Shown: one piece after another, positions 23,036 to 34,899 of the stretch
Position numbering within the stretch: the stretch's first letter is position 1
Layout: each line of letters begins with the position of its first letter
NCBI GenBank assembly: GCA_905221605.1
Contig: CAJNDS010000061.1
Location: 100,001-164,000 of the forward strand
Source of the DNA: Symbiodinium natans
Taxonomy: Eukaryota; Sar; Dinophyceae; Suessiales; Symbiodiniaceae
DNA length: 64,000 nt
Reading direction: 5' to 3'
The notes under the pieces: generated by a model
Told to the model about the DNA's origin: nothing
Database searches by the model: none
Seen by the model: the letters and a program-made list of their open reading frames with translations, nothing else
Made by a program: the position numbers and the translations under genes

Positions 23036-26000
23036 TGGGTGTGGGTGTGGGTGTGGGTGTGGGTGTGGGTGTGGGTGTGGGTGTGGTGTGTGGTGTGTGG
23101 TGTGTGGTGTGTGGTGTGTGGTGTGTGGTGTGTGGTGTGTGGTGTGTGGTGTGTGTGTGTGGTGTTTGTGCGGCATCTTCATGCATGTTCTGATGGGCAA
23201 CGGAACATTCGACATGGATGCGACTGCTCGACAGGTGGCTTTCTCGTCAATCGTCGGGCACATTACCGCTTGAACCCAATCAGAGCACAAAGCCGCCAGT
23301 GAGGGAGCGAGCTGTGCGTTTTATTTGCTCAGGCTTCCATGTCTCATCTGCAAAACCTTCGTGCTGGGATCCTGGAAATAAGCGTTGCATCTGGAGTTGT
23401 GGTGTTAGGCGGACAGACCGGCAGTTGCAGAGAGACACCTTGTGGTACAGGGGGCTCAGATGAAGCAGTTCTGGATGCTTCGGCGGTACTTGAAGCAGCG
23501 TTGCATTCGCAGAGATTTGTCCCTAGCCCAGTCCGTTCGGCACAGTTGCTGCTGCGCTTTCCGCGCTACTTGTAGCTTGTGTCGGCAGTTTCGGGATCGG
23601 AACTGTCGGGATGAAGACGTGACTGAGGCAACTGCGAATTACCAAGTTCCTCGAGTACAAGGCTGGGTGTAAACTCTGACTGTAAGCACACCGGAAGCAC
23701 TTTCATTCTGGCACACAGACAGGACTTAAACGTACACTTGGGAGAGACATGGGGTGTAAGCGCAATGGACATCTCGCCGGCATCATCCTGGCCGCCCTGT
23801 CAGACACAGAAGGAGCACGATCTAGTCCACAGCAGTCGGCTCCTGAGGACAGTCCCTGCGGAGACAGTGCCAGCTGGAGGGAGCTTGTTTAGGCAGCGTG
23901 GTCATCTTGGATCAGCTTTCTGATCCCCTTCGGAAAGAGTTGTCGTGTTGAGCTCAGGCTGAAGCTCAGTGGAACATGAGAGCTGCTTTGTATGATGTTT
24001 CCTGCTCGAGGTATGAAATCATGATACAGTGGCTGATGTCTCATCCTTTCTTTGAAGTTTTGAGCTCAAAGATGCCGGTGCTGCCGTCATGTTTCAGTTG
24101 TTGTGAGTGTAACTTCCACTCTTCATGGACTCCGAAAGTACCAAAGAGCTGTGCCAGTGCCCAATTCCACAAAAGCTTTATGGCTGGTTGGAGGGGTCAG
24201 TTCGCACTTAAAACGGAAGTCATTTGCTGCAAGCCCTGGCTTGCAGGGATGCTTTTCTTTCGAAGGGCTCCGTTCTGGCCTATGGCTTCTGATGGAGTTT
24301 CCTCCGGCCCTACGTGCCACCCTGCTGCCACGAAACTCTTCGAGCTTTCAGCTGACGATGCTGCCTTGAGAAGCCTAGTGTGGGCATTGTGCCATACCGG
24401 GTCGATCAGCAGTCTTCCTTGCTAGTCTTCTGCCAAAAGCCTTCGGAATCTGTTTCTGCAGCACCTTCGGGAACATGCGCAGCTGCTACTCTGACGCCTC
24501 GCCGTAAGGCTCACCTTTTTGCGCCTCCATCTGAACCTCAACTTCTAAGCTTGTGGCGCCTTCCAACAGTATCAACAATGCTGCTGAGTTGCGGGGATGT
24601 TTTCAGTTGCTATGCAGTGCGGCTCCAAGAATGAAGAAGCTCCAGCATGTTTCAAGCGGCCTCTCTGCCTCCTCAGTCTTCAGGCGTGGATATCCTGGCA
24701 TGGGCAGCATGCATCGGTGGATCAGCCTTACTGGTGCCCTTCACTGGTGACCCAGGCATTCTTCATGCACTTCGTCAGCGAGAAATACTGTGGGATGCTG
24801 TGAGCGTGCTGGCAAGCCTTCCCTGCTGCCGCGCGTGGGCGTCCCTCTGCCAGTCTGGGAATCCCCCACTTTTGTCCTCGAGGGGTGGGCGGGGGGGTTC
24901 CCCAGTGCAATATTGCACGCGTTGGGGGCGGCCTAGGAAACCGAGGCAAAGGGAAGCGTGGCAACAAATGACGTTGGAACCTAAAACGTTGCACCTCAAA
25001 ACCCTCCATGCTGCGTATCTTCTACCCTCAGTATGATAGGGGGGCCCCCCCATGCATGCTGATCAGCAAGCTTCAAAGCCATAGGGGGGGGGGGTTGAAT
25101 GTGGAATATTGCACGTGGTGACGTCTCCCCCCCCCCAATAGTGGGGGATGTCTGGGATCCGCCGCTTCAGCAGTTGGCCCCGCAGCCGGGAGGCATGCGC
25201 TTCTGAGCCTGCCTCCACCGCAGTGTGGGCCATGGGGCCGACCTCCTTCGAGTGATCCTGGCTCCTCGGCAGCTCCGCAGACAGGCCCTGGTGCGGCTTC
25301 GGATACGCCCCTGGTGAACGTTGCTGCTTTGGCCCGCTTGCTGACCGTCGTGCTCGAAGCACTCATCTTCAGTGTAACATCTCTTGGCCTGTTTTGCTTG
25401 CACGGCTACTGGATCCGTGAACGCGACCGATCTTGCTGCCGCGTTCTCTGTTCAGGATGTCCTTCAGGCCCTCACGCGACGCAGGTACTCTGCCGCACTT
25501 GTCGCAAGCGGCTCGCCAAGACGATAACGCTCTAAAGTCCCGTAGGGCCAGGTTTAAAGGTCGGAGCGCAGCCAGCTCTACTCCATTCCAGGCATCGGAG
25601 CAGATTGCCGCGCCGGCATCAAACATGCTGGAATGTCTGTCCCAGTGCTTGCCTGTGTTGGAGAACGTGGCGCCGGGCAGTGAGGACTTCTGCCGAGCGG
25701 CAGATCACAGGCTCGTTTGTATGGAGCAAGCGAAACAATGCTTCTTGGCGTGCTCCAGAGAGCACACCTGTTCACTCTCTTGCGACTTTGATCGTCCCAA
25801 GCGGAGTCCCTGCTGGCCAGTCATTCTCAACAGTTCCTGCCAAGCAGGCGGAGAGGACCCGCCTGTCCCACGTGGGCAACGCGATCCACATTGATCCACA
25901 TTCCTCGCAGCAGGGTTAAAGTCGAGTTCAAACCATTTTCTGATTTCGCTGCTTCAAGTCGACTCCATGTCGAGCTTCTACCGAAAGGCTTCAAAATCGA

Positions 26001-26960
26001 TTTCAAGCTTCCTGGAGAGCTGTTTCAGGCAGCTTAGAATCGATTTTTAAGCCGCCGTCTGCTGCACCCAGAAATCGGCATCATCGATGAAGGCCGCTTT
26101 TCCTGGCGGCCTTTACCCTGAACTCCTAACCATGCATGAATGGCGCTGCTTTATCTTCTGCCGTGTCCTTCAGCTGGCAATGAAAGAGTTTTTCGATCGG
26201 GATCGAGGGAACCAGTCTTATGCCTGCCAAGTCAGAAGAATGCTCCTTGTCACATCAAGAAAGCGTACAGTAATGGACACTACCTTCGTGTACATGCACT
26301 TCTTGAACAGGACCAACCCCCCCCCCCCCTTTAGAAATATCTTCATAATCATGAATGAAAGGCCATGTGATAGTTTTGATATGTGTTTCAGAAAAGTGTT
26401 TGGACAGGTTTTAAGTGTTCTTGTCAACTCAGAAAAGGGCTTCAGAAGGATTCAAAAGCATATTTCTCCTGCCAGGTCATAATGCACAGGCTTTGCCATC
26501 TTGCTCTGACGGAGATAGCGCTTGCATCTTCAGACGTGGTCTTTACGGCAGGTGCAGCCGACACTCGTTCCATGCCGGATATAGTCGGTGCGTCATGCTT
26601 GAACAGCGGAAGGTCATGAAGGCAAGCAGATGCTCTTCGTGAAGCATGGTGAGCTGGAGTGCGCTACTGGTTGCTACCTAGTAGCCCTGCATTTCCCTAC
26701 CCACTTTGCCCGCCAGGTACATGCGGCTGGGCCGTGAGGTCCTTCTCCCCCCGCTGCAACAGAAGGACCAGCATGTCATTCGTTCTCCCTGCGCAGCGGA
26801 GCCCACCTCTGGCAAGAGCAGGGTTGAGCGGACTGCAGCAGGACTGGTTTGTAGAAGCAGCCTTGTGGGTGTCATGGCGTCATATGGGAGACTGCAGAGT
26901 GCCAGATCCTTACCAAACATGTGGGTCTTGGCCCTGCTTCCTTGGGCTTCAACTGTTGTG
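19401..26960 (+). CDS. voltage-gated cation channel, KCNH/HCN/CNG class with CNBD
   Basis: Exons in order: S1 (19401-19457, [18 protein letters not shown]); S1-S2 (19538-19568, MDWITLFFW); S2 end (19631-19699, [20 protein letters not shown]); S3 (from 19845, [16 protein letters not shown]); S4 (about 20060-20140, [13 protein letters not shown], the voltage-sensor arginines); S5 (from 20606, [20 protein letters not shown]). The pore follows (21104-21155, YFTSLHW; 21194-21226, [11 protein letters not shown]), then S6 (21866-21932, [13 protein letters not shown]; 23235-23267, [11 protein letters not shown]) and the C-linker (23333-23362; 23460-23518, [20 protein letters not shown]; 23628-23661; about 23896-23941; 24011-24077). 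The cyclic-nucleotide-binding fold is at 26476-26566, 26622-26669 and about 26850 onward ([39 protein letters not shown]). Joins are in frame through GC or GT donors. N- and C-termini are not resolved. It would act in a membrane, gated by voltage and perhaps nucleotide; the filter lacks the usual K+ signature. Confidence 0.85.
21933..23234 (+). repeat. 1.3-kb TG-repeat intron within S6
   Basis: Between GC donor 21933 and the AG before 23235, the sequence is almost only TG with TGTC variants. It has a GCGC/CGTG core at about 22438-22640, a GTGTGG array at about 23031-23085 and a GTGTGGT array at about 23085-23150. Long open frames on both strands here are repeat artefacts. Confidence 0.9.
24078..26475 (+). 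other. 2.4-kb intron between C-linker and CNBD exons
   Basis: Exon 24011-24077 ([20 protein letters not shown]) joins in frame at GT 24078 to the CNBD exon at 26476. The intron holds a G-homopolymer at 25085-25094 and several open frames. One, at 25620-25760 ([17 protein letters not shown]), reads fairly protein-like but has no known domain. Confidence 0.55.
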
Positions 26961-27244
26961 TTTGTCAGGCTGTCGCCCGGCGAGCTGATTGCCATCAGGC
27001 AGACATTCATTCAATCCTAAATCTGAGCACGGTGGTTCGATGCAATGGTCTGTATGTAGCTCAGAGATTCACGAAAAAGCTACTCCCAGTAGCTCAGAGA
27101 CGCACAAAGGCCCATACTCAAAGATGCACTACAACCCAAACTCAAAGTGGCGTACGAAGAGCAAAAGCATTTTTTGGTCCGCGCTAGTGTCGTATGTCAG
27201 GCTGACTTCAGAGCTTGCTTTGTTGCGACTTGAGATTTGCTGTG

Positions 27245-27637
27245 AAGAGTGAAGCATCTGCCAGCAACGACGTCTTTGCCAAAGAGATGTGCTTGCATCA
27301 TATGTGGGCATCCAAGCCATTGCAAGTATGCAAAAAATCTTCGTTGCCTGCGTCCTGTGAATTCGGTGCCTTGAGCTTTTGGTGGACGGTACATCCCTTA
27401 GGCCGTGGAGCTTCTGCAAGATGTGACCCTGCTGTCATCGGCTGTCACTTGCTGTCAATGGGTGCAGACCCAAGGATGCTCTGTGCAGGTACGCCATCCG
27501 TTTCTGCGAGAAGCTGAATGCCATTGAGCCGGCCTGGCGAATTGAGAGACGCCTAGCAAGACCCGCGTGAGAAGCAACAGCCTTGTTCTTCTCATTTTTC
27601 TTGTTCTTCTTGCTGCTGCTGCTGCTGCTGGTGCTGG

Positions 27638-27668
<31 letters not shown>

Positions 27669-28470
27669 TGCTGGTTGCTGGTTGCTGGTTGCTGGTTGCT
27701 GCTGCTGTTGCTGCTGCTGTTGCTGTTGCTGTTGCGGCGGTCGTCGTCTATGTCCTGCCAGGCCCAAGGACTTGAGCGATGTACTTCGAGAGGAGACGAT
27801 GCTCACAAACATCGCGGTTCACGAGGCGCCCAGAATCACGCTGGGGCAAGTGAGCTGTGATCAATCATGTCAGATGTTTTCTGAAGGCCACGGAGGACAT
27901 CTTCACCTACGATGCTGAAGCATTTGAGATGCAACCTGCAGTGTCCAAGGCTGCGCTTTTTTTAGCTTTTGCTTCTTGTTTAAGCTTGGAAACTGCGCTC
28001 TGATTTTTGGAGGTAATCTGACGCGACTGAGCTGCAGCCAAGGCTGTGCTTTGCCTTTAAGCTTTTGCAACTCAACTGTCCGTCCTCGGGTCCTTTGATA
28101 TGTTCTGGGAAGATGAGGTGTCTGTCGAGTGCCTGTGTCCGCACCAGGCATCTACTTCTTCCGTTGAGGATGTTCTCCGACTCAATAAAACAGTAGAATT
28201 GTCGAAGAATGACTGTGGAATCGTCGAATAATTTTGGCTGCCGCCCGTTCCTTGAAGGAACTTCCCGATCCTGCCTGCATTCATGCCCATGCACCATGCA
28301 ACGCTGTAAAACCGAAAGAAGACATTTGGCGACATCTGATCATCAACATGTTTTACTCAGGCCTGATTTGCAACAGCAGCAGGAATGCATTAGGACGGTT
28401 ACGCTTCAGTCAGCTAGCTTTTCAGTCTTCTGTTTGGAGGTGTGCAGAAAGAGGCATACTCTCAGTCTCA
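27245..28470 (+). other. coding-looking stretches after the channel
   Basis: Three + frames look like exons without a recognised family: about 27250-27330 (ASNDVFAKEMCLHHMWASK), about 27775-27860 (KDLSDVLREETMLTNIAVHE) after an AG|G, and about 28295-28460 (KEDIWRHLIINMFYSGLICN). They may be the channel's C-terminus or the next gene. Confidence 0.3.
27604..27740 (+). repeat. (CTG)n/(GTTGCTG)n repeat
   Basis: A CTG trinucleotide run is followed by GGTTGCT heptamers and TGCTGT hexamers, just before the coding-looking 27775 exon. Confidence 0.95.
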
Positions 28471-28475
28471 CAGGG

Positions 28476-28960
28476 TTAGAACCAGCAAAGCTGGTGCACC
28501 ATGGTGCACCCTGCTAACCTACATGTGGTGGCAGTGCACTCTGGTTGGTACCGAATGGTAACGAACAGCCGACTGGGGTGCTCGGACTTCATGCCGGGTG
28601 CGATCACTGGCTTGAGGTGTTCCTCCTCGCCCTGCTGAAAGCAGGAAGTGACGAGGTGAGCTATTTGCGGAATTCCGCACGCGTTTGCGACGAAAACGTG
28701 CAAATTGTGCCACACTCGCGTCACACTGAAAGGCTTGGAAGAATCTGCCCCCATGATTTCTGCAATCAATGTAGGCTGGTAGGTGTGGTCGGAAGCACTG
28801 AAGATCCCCATCGTCAGGTGCTAATAAACGATCCGTGTGGGACGCCGGGATCCCAAACTGCGAAAGTTGCTCTTGGTTCCCGCAGGCTACCATGTTGAAT
28901 ATTGCCAGAGGCAATGCGCTTCTAGTAGAATTACTGTAGGGCACATAAATGGATGAATCT
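28476..28960. other. open frames on both strands, strand undecided
   Basis: A + frame (28545-28898) and a - frame (28476-28811) both read moderately well. Neither shows a known domain, so no gene is called. Confidence 0.2.
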
Positions 28961-29027
28961 GTATATATGTGTATATATATAATATTATATATATATATAT
29001 GTATATGGACACTACATTTACTAAACA

Positions 29028-29058
<31 letters not shown>

Positions 29059-29085
29059 GCATATATACATATATCTATATGCCAT
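28955..29085. repeat. (TA)n microsatellite
   Basis: Interrupted TATA runs in two main blocks. Confidence 0.95.
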
Positions 29086-29199
29086 GGATCCATGGCTTTG
29101 TGGCCCTTCAAGCCTCAGGATGTACATACCAAACTGAATGCCGGGAAACCTTCCACATATCCTACAGAGGAGAGCCCATAGGAGAGCCCCTAAAAATCT

Positions 29200-30065
29200 T
29201 ACAGAAACTTCCCTAAATCTTGCCGCGAAATCCTAAAGAACAGGATCCCTAAATCTTATTCCCTTCTAACCCTAAAAAGCTAACCCTATTCCCTAATTTC
29301 TTTTCGCCACATCCGAAAGAACGGGATCCCTAAATCTCATTCCTTGAATTTTTCTCCCAAGACTTATTCCCTGAACCCTAAAGAGAGGGTCCCTGAACCC
29401 AGAGTCCTTTTCATTTTAAGTCCTACAGAGAGCGGGGCCCCTAAATCTTGTTCCCTAAATCGCATTGTCGCACTCTTATTCCCTCCACAATCCAGTTGGA
29501 CAGGCCCTAAAACGGGAGGATCCCAAATCTTAGTCCCTAAATCTCTAATCTTGAAGAGGAGCGTATAAGTGCACCCCCACGAGGCGTAGACCTTGTTATT
29601 CGTCAAATCCTAAACTATAGGTGATCCCGCTCTTTAGAATGTAGCGACATCTATTTAAGAAACGGAATTTTTTCCCTAAATCCTAAATGCCAGTCAAGGG
29701 TTAAATGCCTAAGCCTTAAACCCTTAAGGTTCAAACACTATGGCCTCAGGTTTAAATGCTTAAATCTGAAACCCTACACTGTTAAACCTTAACCCCCTTA
29801 ACCCTAGGGCTTTAAGGTTAAGGGTGTAGGTCTATTTGCTGGTTAGGTTTAAATGCTTAAATCTTAAACCCTAAACCTTTAAACTTCAGCATAGGGTTAA
29901 GGATTTAAGTGTCATTGCTTAGCCATGAAACCCTATGTATGAGGTTTAAAGGTTTAGGGTTTAAGGGTTAAGCCTAAACCCTATAGGCTTAAAGGCTTGG
30001 TGATTACAGCCTTAAACCCTCTCGAGTTTCGGGCCTTCTCTTTCAAACCCTACTCCCTTAACCGA
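29200..30065 (-). repeat. decayed CCCTAAA telomere-like array
   Basis: CCCTAAATCTT-type and AACCCTAAACC-type units occur throughout with many changes, in both orientations near 29810-29960 (TTAAGGGTT and AACCCTTAA). This is consistent with degenerated TTTAGGG repeat. There are no exons. Confidence 0.6.
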
Positions 30066-30109
30066 TAAGGTTTTAAAGACACGCCTTGAACAAGCCCTTC
30101 AAAAAAAAA

Positions 30110-30200
30110 CAGAGAGCGCACCGGAGCGGAGCGGAGAGGAGGAGAGCTCAGCGGAGCGGAGCGGAGAGGAGGGGGAGGGAAGGGGAGGGAGGGGCGTTCA
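30110..30200 (+). repeat. GGAGC/GGAGAGGA purine-rich repeat
   Basis: GGAGCGGAGCGGAGAGGAGG is repeated twice and followed by a G/A-only tract. Confidence 0.8.
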
Positions 30201-30229
30201 AAGTCTTTCGTGCGGGTGTTACTCATTCC

Positions 30230-31670
30230 AGGATTAGTTTTTTAATATTATTAGTTCAGGATTAAATCTTTAGAGTTGAGGATAACTTGTATCGAATTGT
30301 ACCGGTTTGTACCGGCCCATGTTTCGAAGTTTCGAATATCCGGAATCCGAAATCTGTTCACGTTGGAGGACAGCTATTGGACAACCGATGGGCTAATTGA
30401 GCTTGATGCTCGAGACGCCAATGTTGTTGTTGCTGTTCTCATGACTATAGCTAGCCCGAGTTACGCTATAAACCAACAGTCCGGTTGTAATAGTTGTTCA
30501 ATGCATGCAACAGCCCTAATTACAGAACCGAAAACTAGTGATAGATACCTTTGCTGGCGCATCGGTTGTCCCAGTAGCTGTCCTTCATTCTCTTCCAATA
30601 TTCCCGGCCATTCAAGCTGCATGACATTTAAAATGATAGTTGGCCTTCAAGTGTTTATTTCAAAACCTTTGCATTGTAATTTGAGGCAGAGCTTCCAGAA
30701 CATTCCCGACCTTTTTAAGTAGCATTTCAGAATTACAAGTGGCTTCCAAACAGTCCGACTCAAACGTTTTCATTTTTCAGCTGGGGGGGGGGGAACCAAT
30801 ATCTCATTATTGATTAGTTAGGGTATTAACCCCCGAACTTTTAAGTAGTATTGAAGCATTAAAAGTGACCTCCACTTGTACTGACCAAACCAATTCAAAC
30901 GTCTACATGTAACTTGGGTAATCAACATCTACTCATTCATTAAAAGGGTTTCATGTTATGAGGTTTGTCCAGTTCACTTTGCAAATGAGATCGTCTGCAA
31001 AAGTTGCAAGCCGTTGTTACTGTACTTCTATGAGTATAACTAGCCCTAATTGCATATAAAAGGTAACCCGATCACAAAATTCATTTTGTCGGCGCATCGG
31101 TTGTCCCAGTCGCTATCTGTCTGTTCACTGGAACAATGTGACTGTTCACACGACTTGATAGTTCTATTTGACCTCCAAACAAACTGTCCGAATAATTGGA
31201 ATGCATAGAGAGAGCAACACCTTTACTCACAGGAATTCACTGGCAGGTTAAAACGCAAAATGACTTCACCAGTCTCGTTAACATTCGTGGAAGTCCGTTT
31301 TCCTTACTCAGCTACATATACGATTAGCCGGCAACTTAGACTTTAATATGGAAATTGCAGAGCTCTCCCTGATTATCTTCATATTCTTGGCCGTTCAAGA
31401 ATGATAGTTGTCATCCAATTGTGCTATTCAGACGAACCCAAATGGTTCCATGTTAAACTTGGGCAGCTACTATCCACTCAGTAAAAAGTATAAATCCTGA
31501 GCATTCTAGGTGTGTCATGAATTTTAACAGAATCTTCAACTTACAGTTCAATGCATACAAGCAACCCCTAGTTACAACCTAACATGGCCTTCCACTGCCA
31601 TTTCCATTTCTTTTTAGGCCTGTGGCGCGTCAAACCAGCTAATTGGCTAGCAACCACAGATAGTAGGTGT
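30230..31670 (+). repeat. AT-richer island with diverged ~535-bp repeats
   Basis: The 20-mer GGCGCATCGGTTGTCCCAGT occurs at 30556 and 31091. Around each, similar blocks recur (CTATAGCTAGCCCGAGTTACG/GTATAACTAGCCCTAATTGC). A third partial copy near 31360-31580 repeats TTCTTGGCCGTTCAAG and GTTCAATGCATACAAGCAAC. Long open frames are few, and composition is clearly more AT-rich than the rest of the window. Confidence 0.6.
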
Positions 31671-31900
31671 ATAGTATATATATATATATACATATGTATA
31701 TATGTAGCTATATACATATATATATAGTATTTATATGATGGACCCCCGCAAGAGTAGCATTCCCTTTATACTAAGGACCCCAACAAGGGACCCCGAAATT
31801 AGGCAACCCCCATATTGTGTATAAAGAAATATGAATATCAAAAAAAAGTGTATATAAGTACAAATATCCATATATATATATATATATAAATACAACCGAG
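31670..31900. repeat. (TA)n microsatellites
   Basis: TATA runs at about 31676-31735 and 31870-31890. Confidence 0.9.
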
Positions 31901-32382
31901 GCCGCGGTTCGGTTCCATGGCTCTGAGGGTTTTGGAGTGGAGTCTGAGGCGCTTGGTGCCAGTCTGGGCCGACCTCAACCTGCAGCAGGAGACAAGACAT
32001 AATCCTTTTGCAAGATGCACAGCACTTTAGCAATGCTTCTTTTTTGCCCAGCCAGGGTGTGGGGTTGTTAGATTTTAAGTCGGTGTCCTCGGAGAGCCCG
32101 CAAAGAATCCCGCCGAGTGGCCCAAGCCTGCTGGGAGATCCCTGGCCCGTTTGCAGAAGTACCAAAGCCTGCTTCCGAGTCCCGCCGAATATCCTTGGAG
32201 TGCGCAGCCTCGAAGATTCCGCGGAGAATGAAGTATCGGTAGTAGTTGCCTGTCTGGGATGGCTCCCACATCAGGTAGTTGTCGGTTGGGGATCGAAATA
32301 CACGATTAGTTAAAAAGTTGGTTTCAAGTCGCTTTGGCTATCTTTGGCTGCTAAGCTTTCATTCCTTCGTTTTGGCTTGCAG

Positions 32383-32467
32383 GCCTTCGAGGAGGGTCTG
32401 CTGCTGTCATGGCCTGGTCTGGCAGCCAAGGAGGTGCGGAGAGATGACTTCGGACCGGAAATCTTAG
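32383..32467 (+). CDS. FN3-like exon, block E (first half)
   Basis: Behind an AG acceptor (GGCTTGCAG), the + frame reads AFEEGLLLSWPGLAAKEVRR. This matches the FN3 starts of other blocks (EALVVSWQGLTAP, VLRLSWPGLGVSP). The FN3 second half of the same type appears at 34.84 kb, so both may belong to one gene with the CA block in its intron. Neighbouring exons are not resolved. Confidence 0.45.
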
Positions 32468-32899
32468 GATATGTTTGGATGCCGGTTTCAGATGCTGGTC
32501 GTGAGTCGTGTGATGTTTCTTAAGACCCCGACTTGGCGAGGCAACGCGGTACACCCTTGAAACACAAGTACAAGGCCTTTGCTCTTTGAGCGCTTTTCGA
32601 AGCTCGCACTGGCATGGGCAGCTTCAAACTCTTGGTTCATACGGTTCAAGAATATGTGCATACTGAGTCATGCTGGTGATCACGGGCGCGCTGCTTTTTT
32701 CTCGTGTGACCAAAGACGAGGGTGGGCTCGACGAGGGCCCCAAAAGCATCCGAACTGTCTCGAGGATGGTCGAGCAAAATGGATAAGTTAACAGAATGTA
32801 TGCGTGACATAAGTGATATACATATATCTATATATACACATACACGTCATAGACTACCGTTTTCGTTGGCTTGTTGCATGCGTGTGAGAAGCCATCGCT

Positions 32900-33740
32900 A
32901 CTCGTTGAAGATGGGGCGCTCTGTTTTGAATTAGCATTGGTATTCGAGGGTTTTTTCTTCATGTTTGCAGAAATATATCTTTGGAAATTGTCCTTTTTAT
33001 AACAAGAAGGAAACGAATAGAGGTTTCTTCGTGTACAAATGTGCGACTATCAGAAAAAAGCTAGCGCACTTCTTCCCGATCCCAAAAAGACCTTTCTTAT
33101 GAACTAGCAAGCGTAAGCGGAGTAAATCTTTTTTCATTGAACATACGAAAGCCTCTTGAACAACAGCCTTTTGGTTCCGGCGGTGAAGAGGCTGTCTCCT
33201 GTAGTTTGTCTAATAGCAAGCTAACAAAGGCTCTTTTTTATGAAAGTATATCGTTAGAAAGTGCTTCCGTGCGCGTTATTAAATTATTGCGAGTGCCAGA
33301 GCTATCCTGTTTCTGAGGGCTATTGCGAGTACCGGAGCTATCCTGTTTCTGAGGGTTCGCTCTGTCTCTCTCCCTCTCTCTCTTTCTCTGTGTCTCTCTG
33401 CTACGGAAGAAGAAAGCTCCTATAGTTTTTTTTGCCTGAACTCAACCCATTAACTACGGATTGCGGGAGTCAAAATTTGCTAATGCTCAATCAAGCAAAT
33501 CAGTACTCAGTGAAATACATCCCTTAGCATGCCAGAACTAGTTTTGACGACTCAGTCAACGTCTACGAGCTGTCTGAAGAGGTACTTAAGATACTTTCAT
33601 GAATGAAACAGCAAAACACGGGCTTTGCAAGTCAATGACTTCAACTTGTTGTTTTGCACACTCCACTTGCGGGACCGCCAATGGTCGTGCAAATGACCAT
33701 TCGGGAGAACATTTTTTGTTGATTCAGGCCATCATCTGAT
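32900..33740. other. no gene seen; AT-richer
   Basis: No open frame of note and no motif. A near-identical pair GCGAGTGCCAGAGCTATCCT / GCGAGTACCGGAGCTATCCT lies at 33289 and 33325. Confidence 0.5.
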
Positions 33741-33865
33741 ATTCTGCTTTCCTTTCTTTTTCCTTTTTTCTTTGCAATCTTCTTTCCAATCTTTCCTTTC
33801 TTCTTTCCTTTATTCTTTTCTTCTTTCCTTTCTCCTTTCCTTTCTTCTTTCCTTTCTTCATTTTT
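33740..33865. repeat. (CTTT)n pyrimidine tract
   Basis: TTTCTTTCCTTTC variants over about 120 bp. Confidence 0.9.
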
Positions 33866-34134
33866 AAACTGTTCTTCGACTTGTTTCATTCTTTTTCATT
33901 CCTGTTAATCGTCTTTATATTGCATGGCTCTTTTGCTGTTTGACAACTGTTGTGGCGGTGTTGGTGGTTTTGCTTGTCTGCGCGGATGCTCTGTGATCCT
34001 TCTTTGACTTCGGAATGTAGCACCTGCTGCTTTGCACTACTGCAGCATGACAGCAGGTGGCGGCAGCGGCAAGCTTGACGTTAAGCTGGGACAGGCCATG
34101 GAAGCAACACATTCAACATGATCCAGGGTCAGGT

Positions 34135-34773
<639 letters not shown>

Positions 34774-34829
34774 CGCGCTTGTTTTGATGTTCGTCTTCCA
34801 AAAGCTGTTTGCTACATGTTGCCAGACGG

Positions 34830-34891
34830 CCGCGCTGCTCAATTCTTTACCCCCGGGTGCAGCAGTAAGCGTGCGAGTCGCCGGCTCATGA
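34830..34891 (+). CDS. FN3-like exon, block E (second half)
   Basis: The + frame reads ALLNSLPPGAAVSVRVAGS, closely matching LHGLPPGAAVQLRAGVRVAA in block C. This is the E-F strand region of FN3 (LPPGxxxxxRVxA). Exon limits are uncertain. Confidence 0.45.
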
Positions 34892-34899
34892 TATGTTTG

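Noticed and set aside
21617-23302. Open frames of 436-557 residues on both strands over the TG repeat
   Set aside because: They are only Cys-Val or His-Thr dipeptide runs produced by TG/CA repeat, open in several frames at once.
24550-24680. CNBD-like pattern ([12 protein letters not shown] then [11 protein letters not shown]) inside the channel gene
   Set aside because: It lies within the intron 24078-26475, which joins in frame to a better CNBD at 26476; probably chance or an old remnant.
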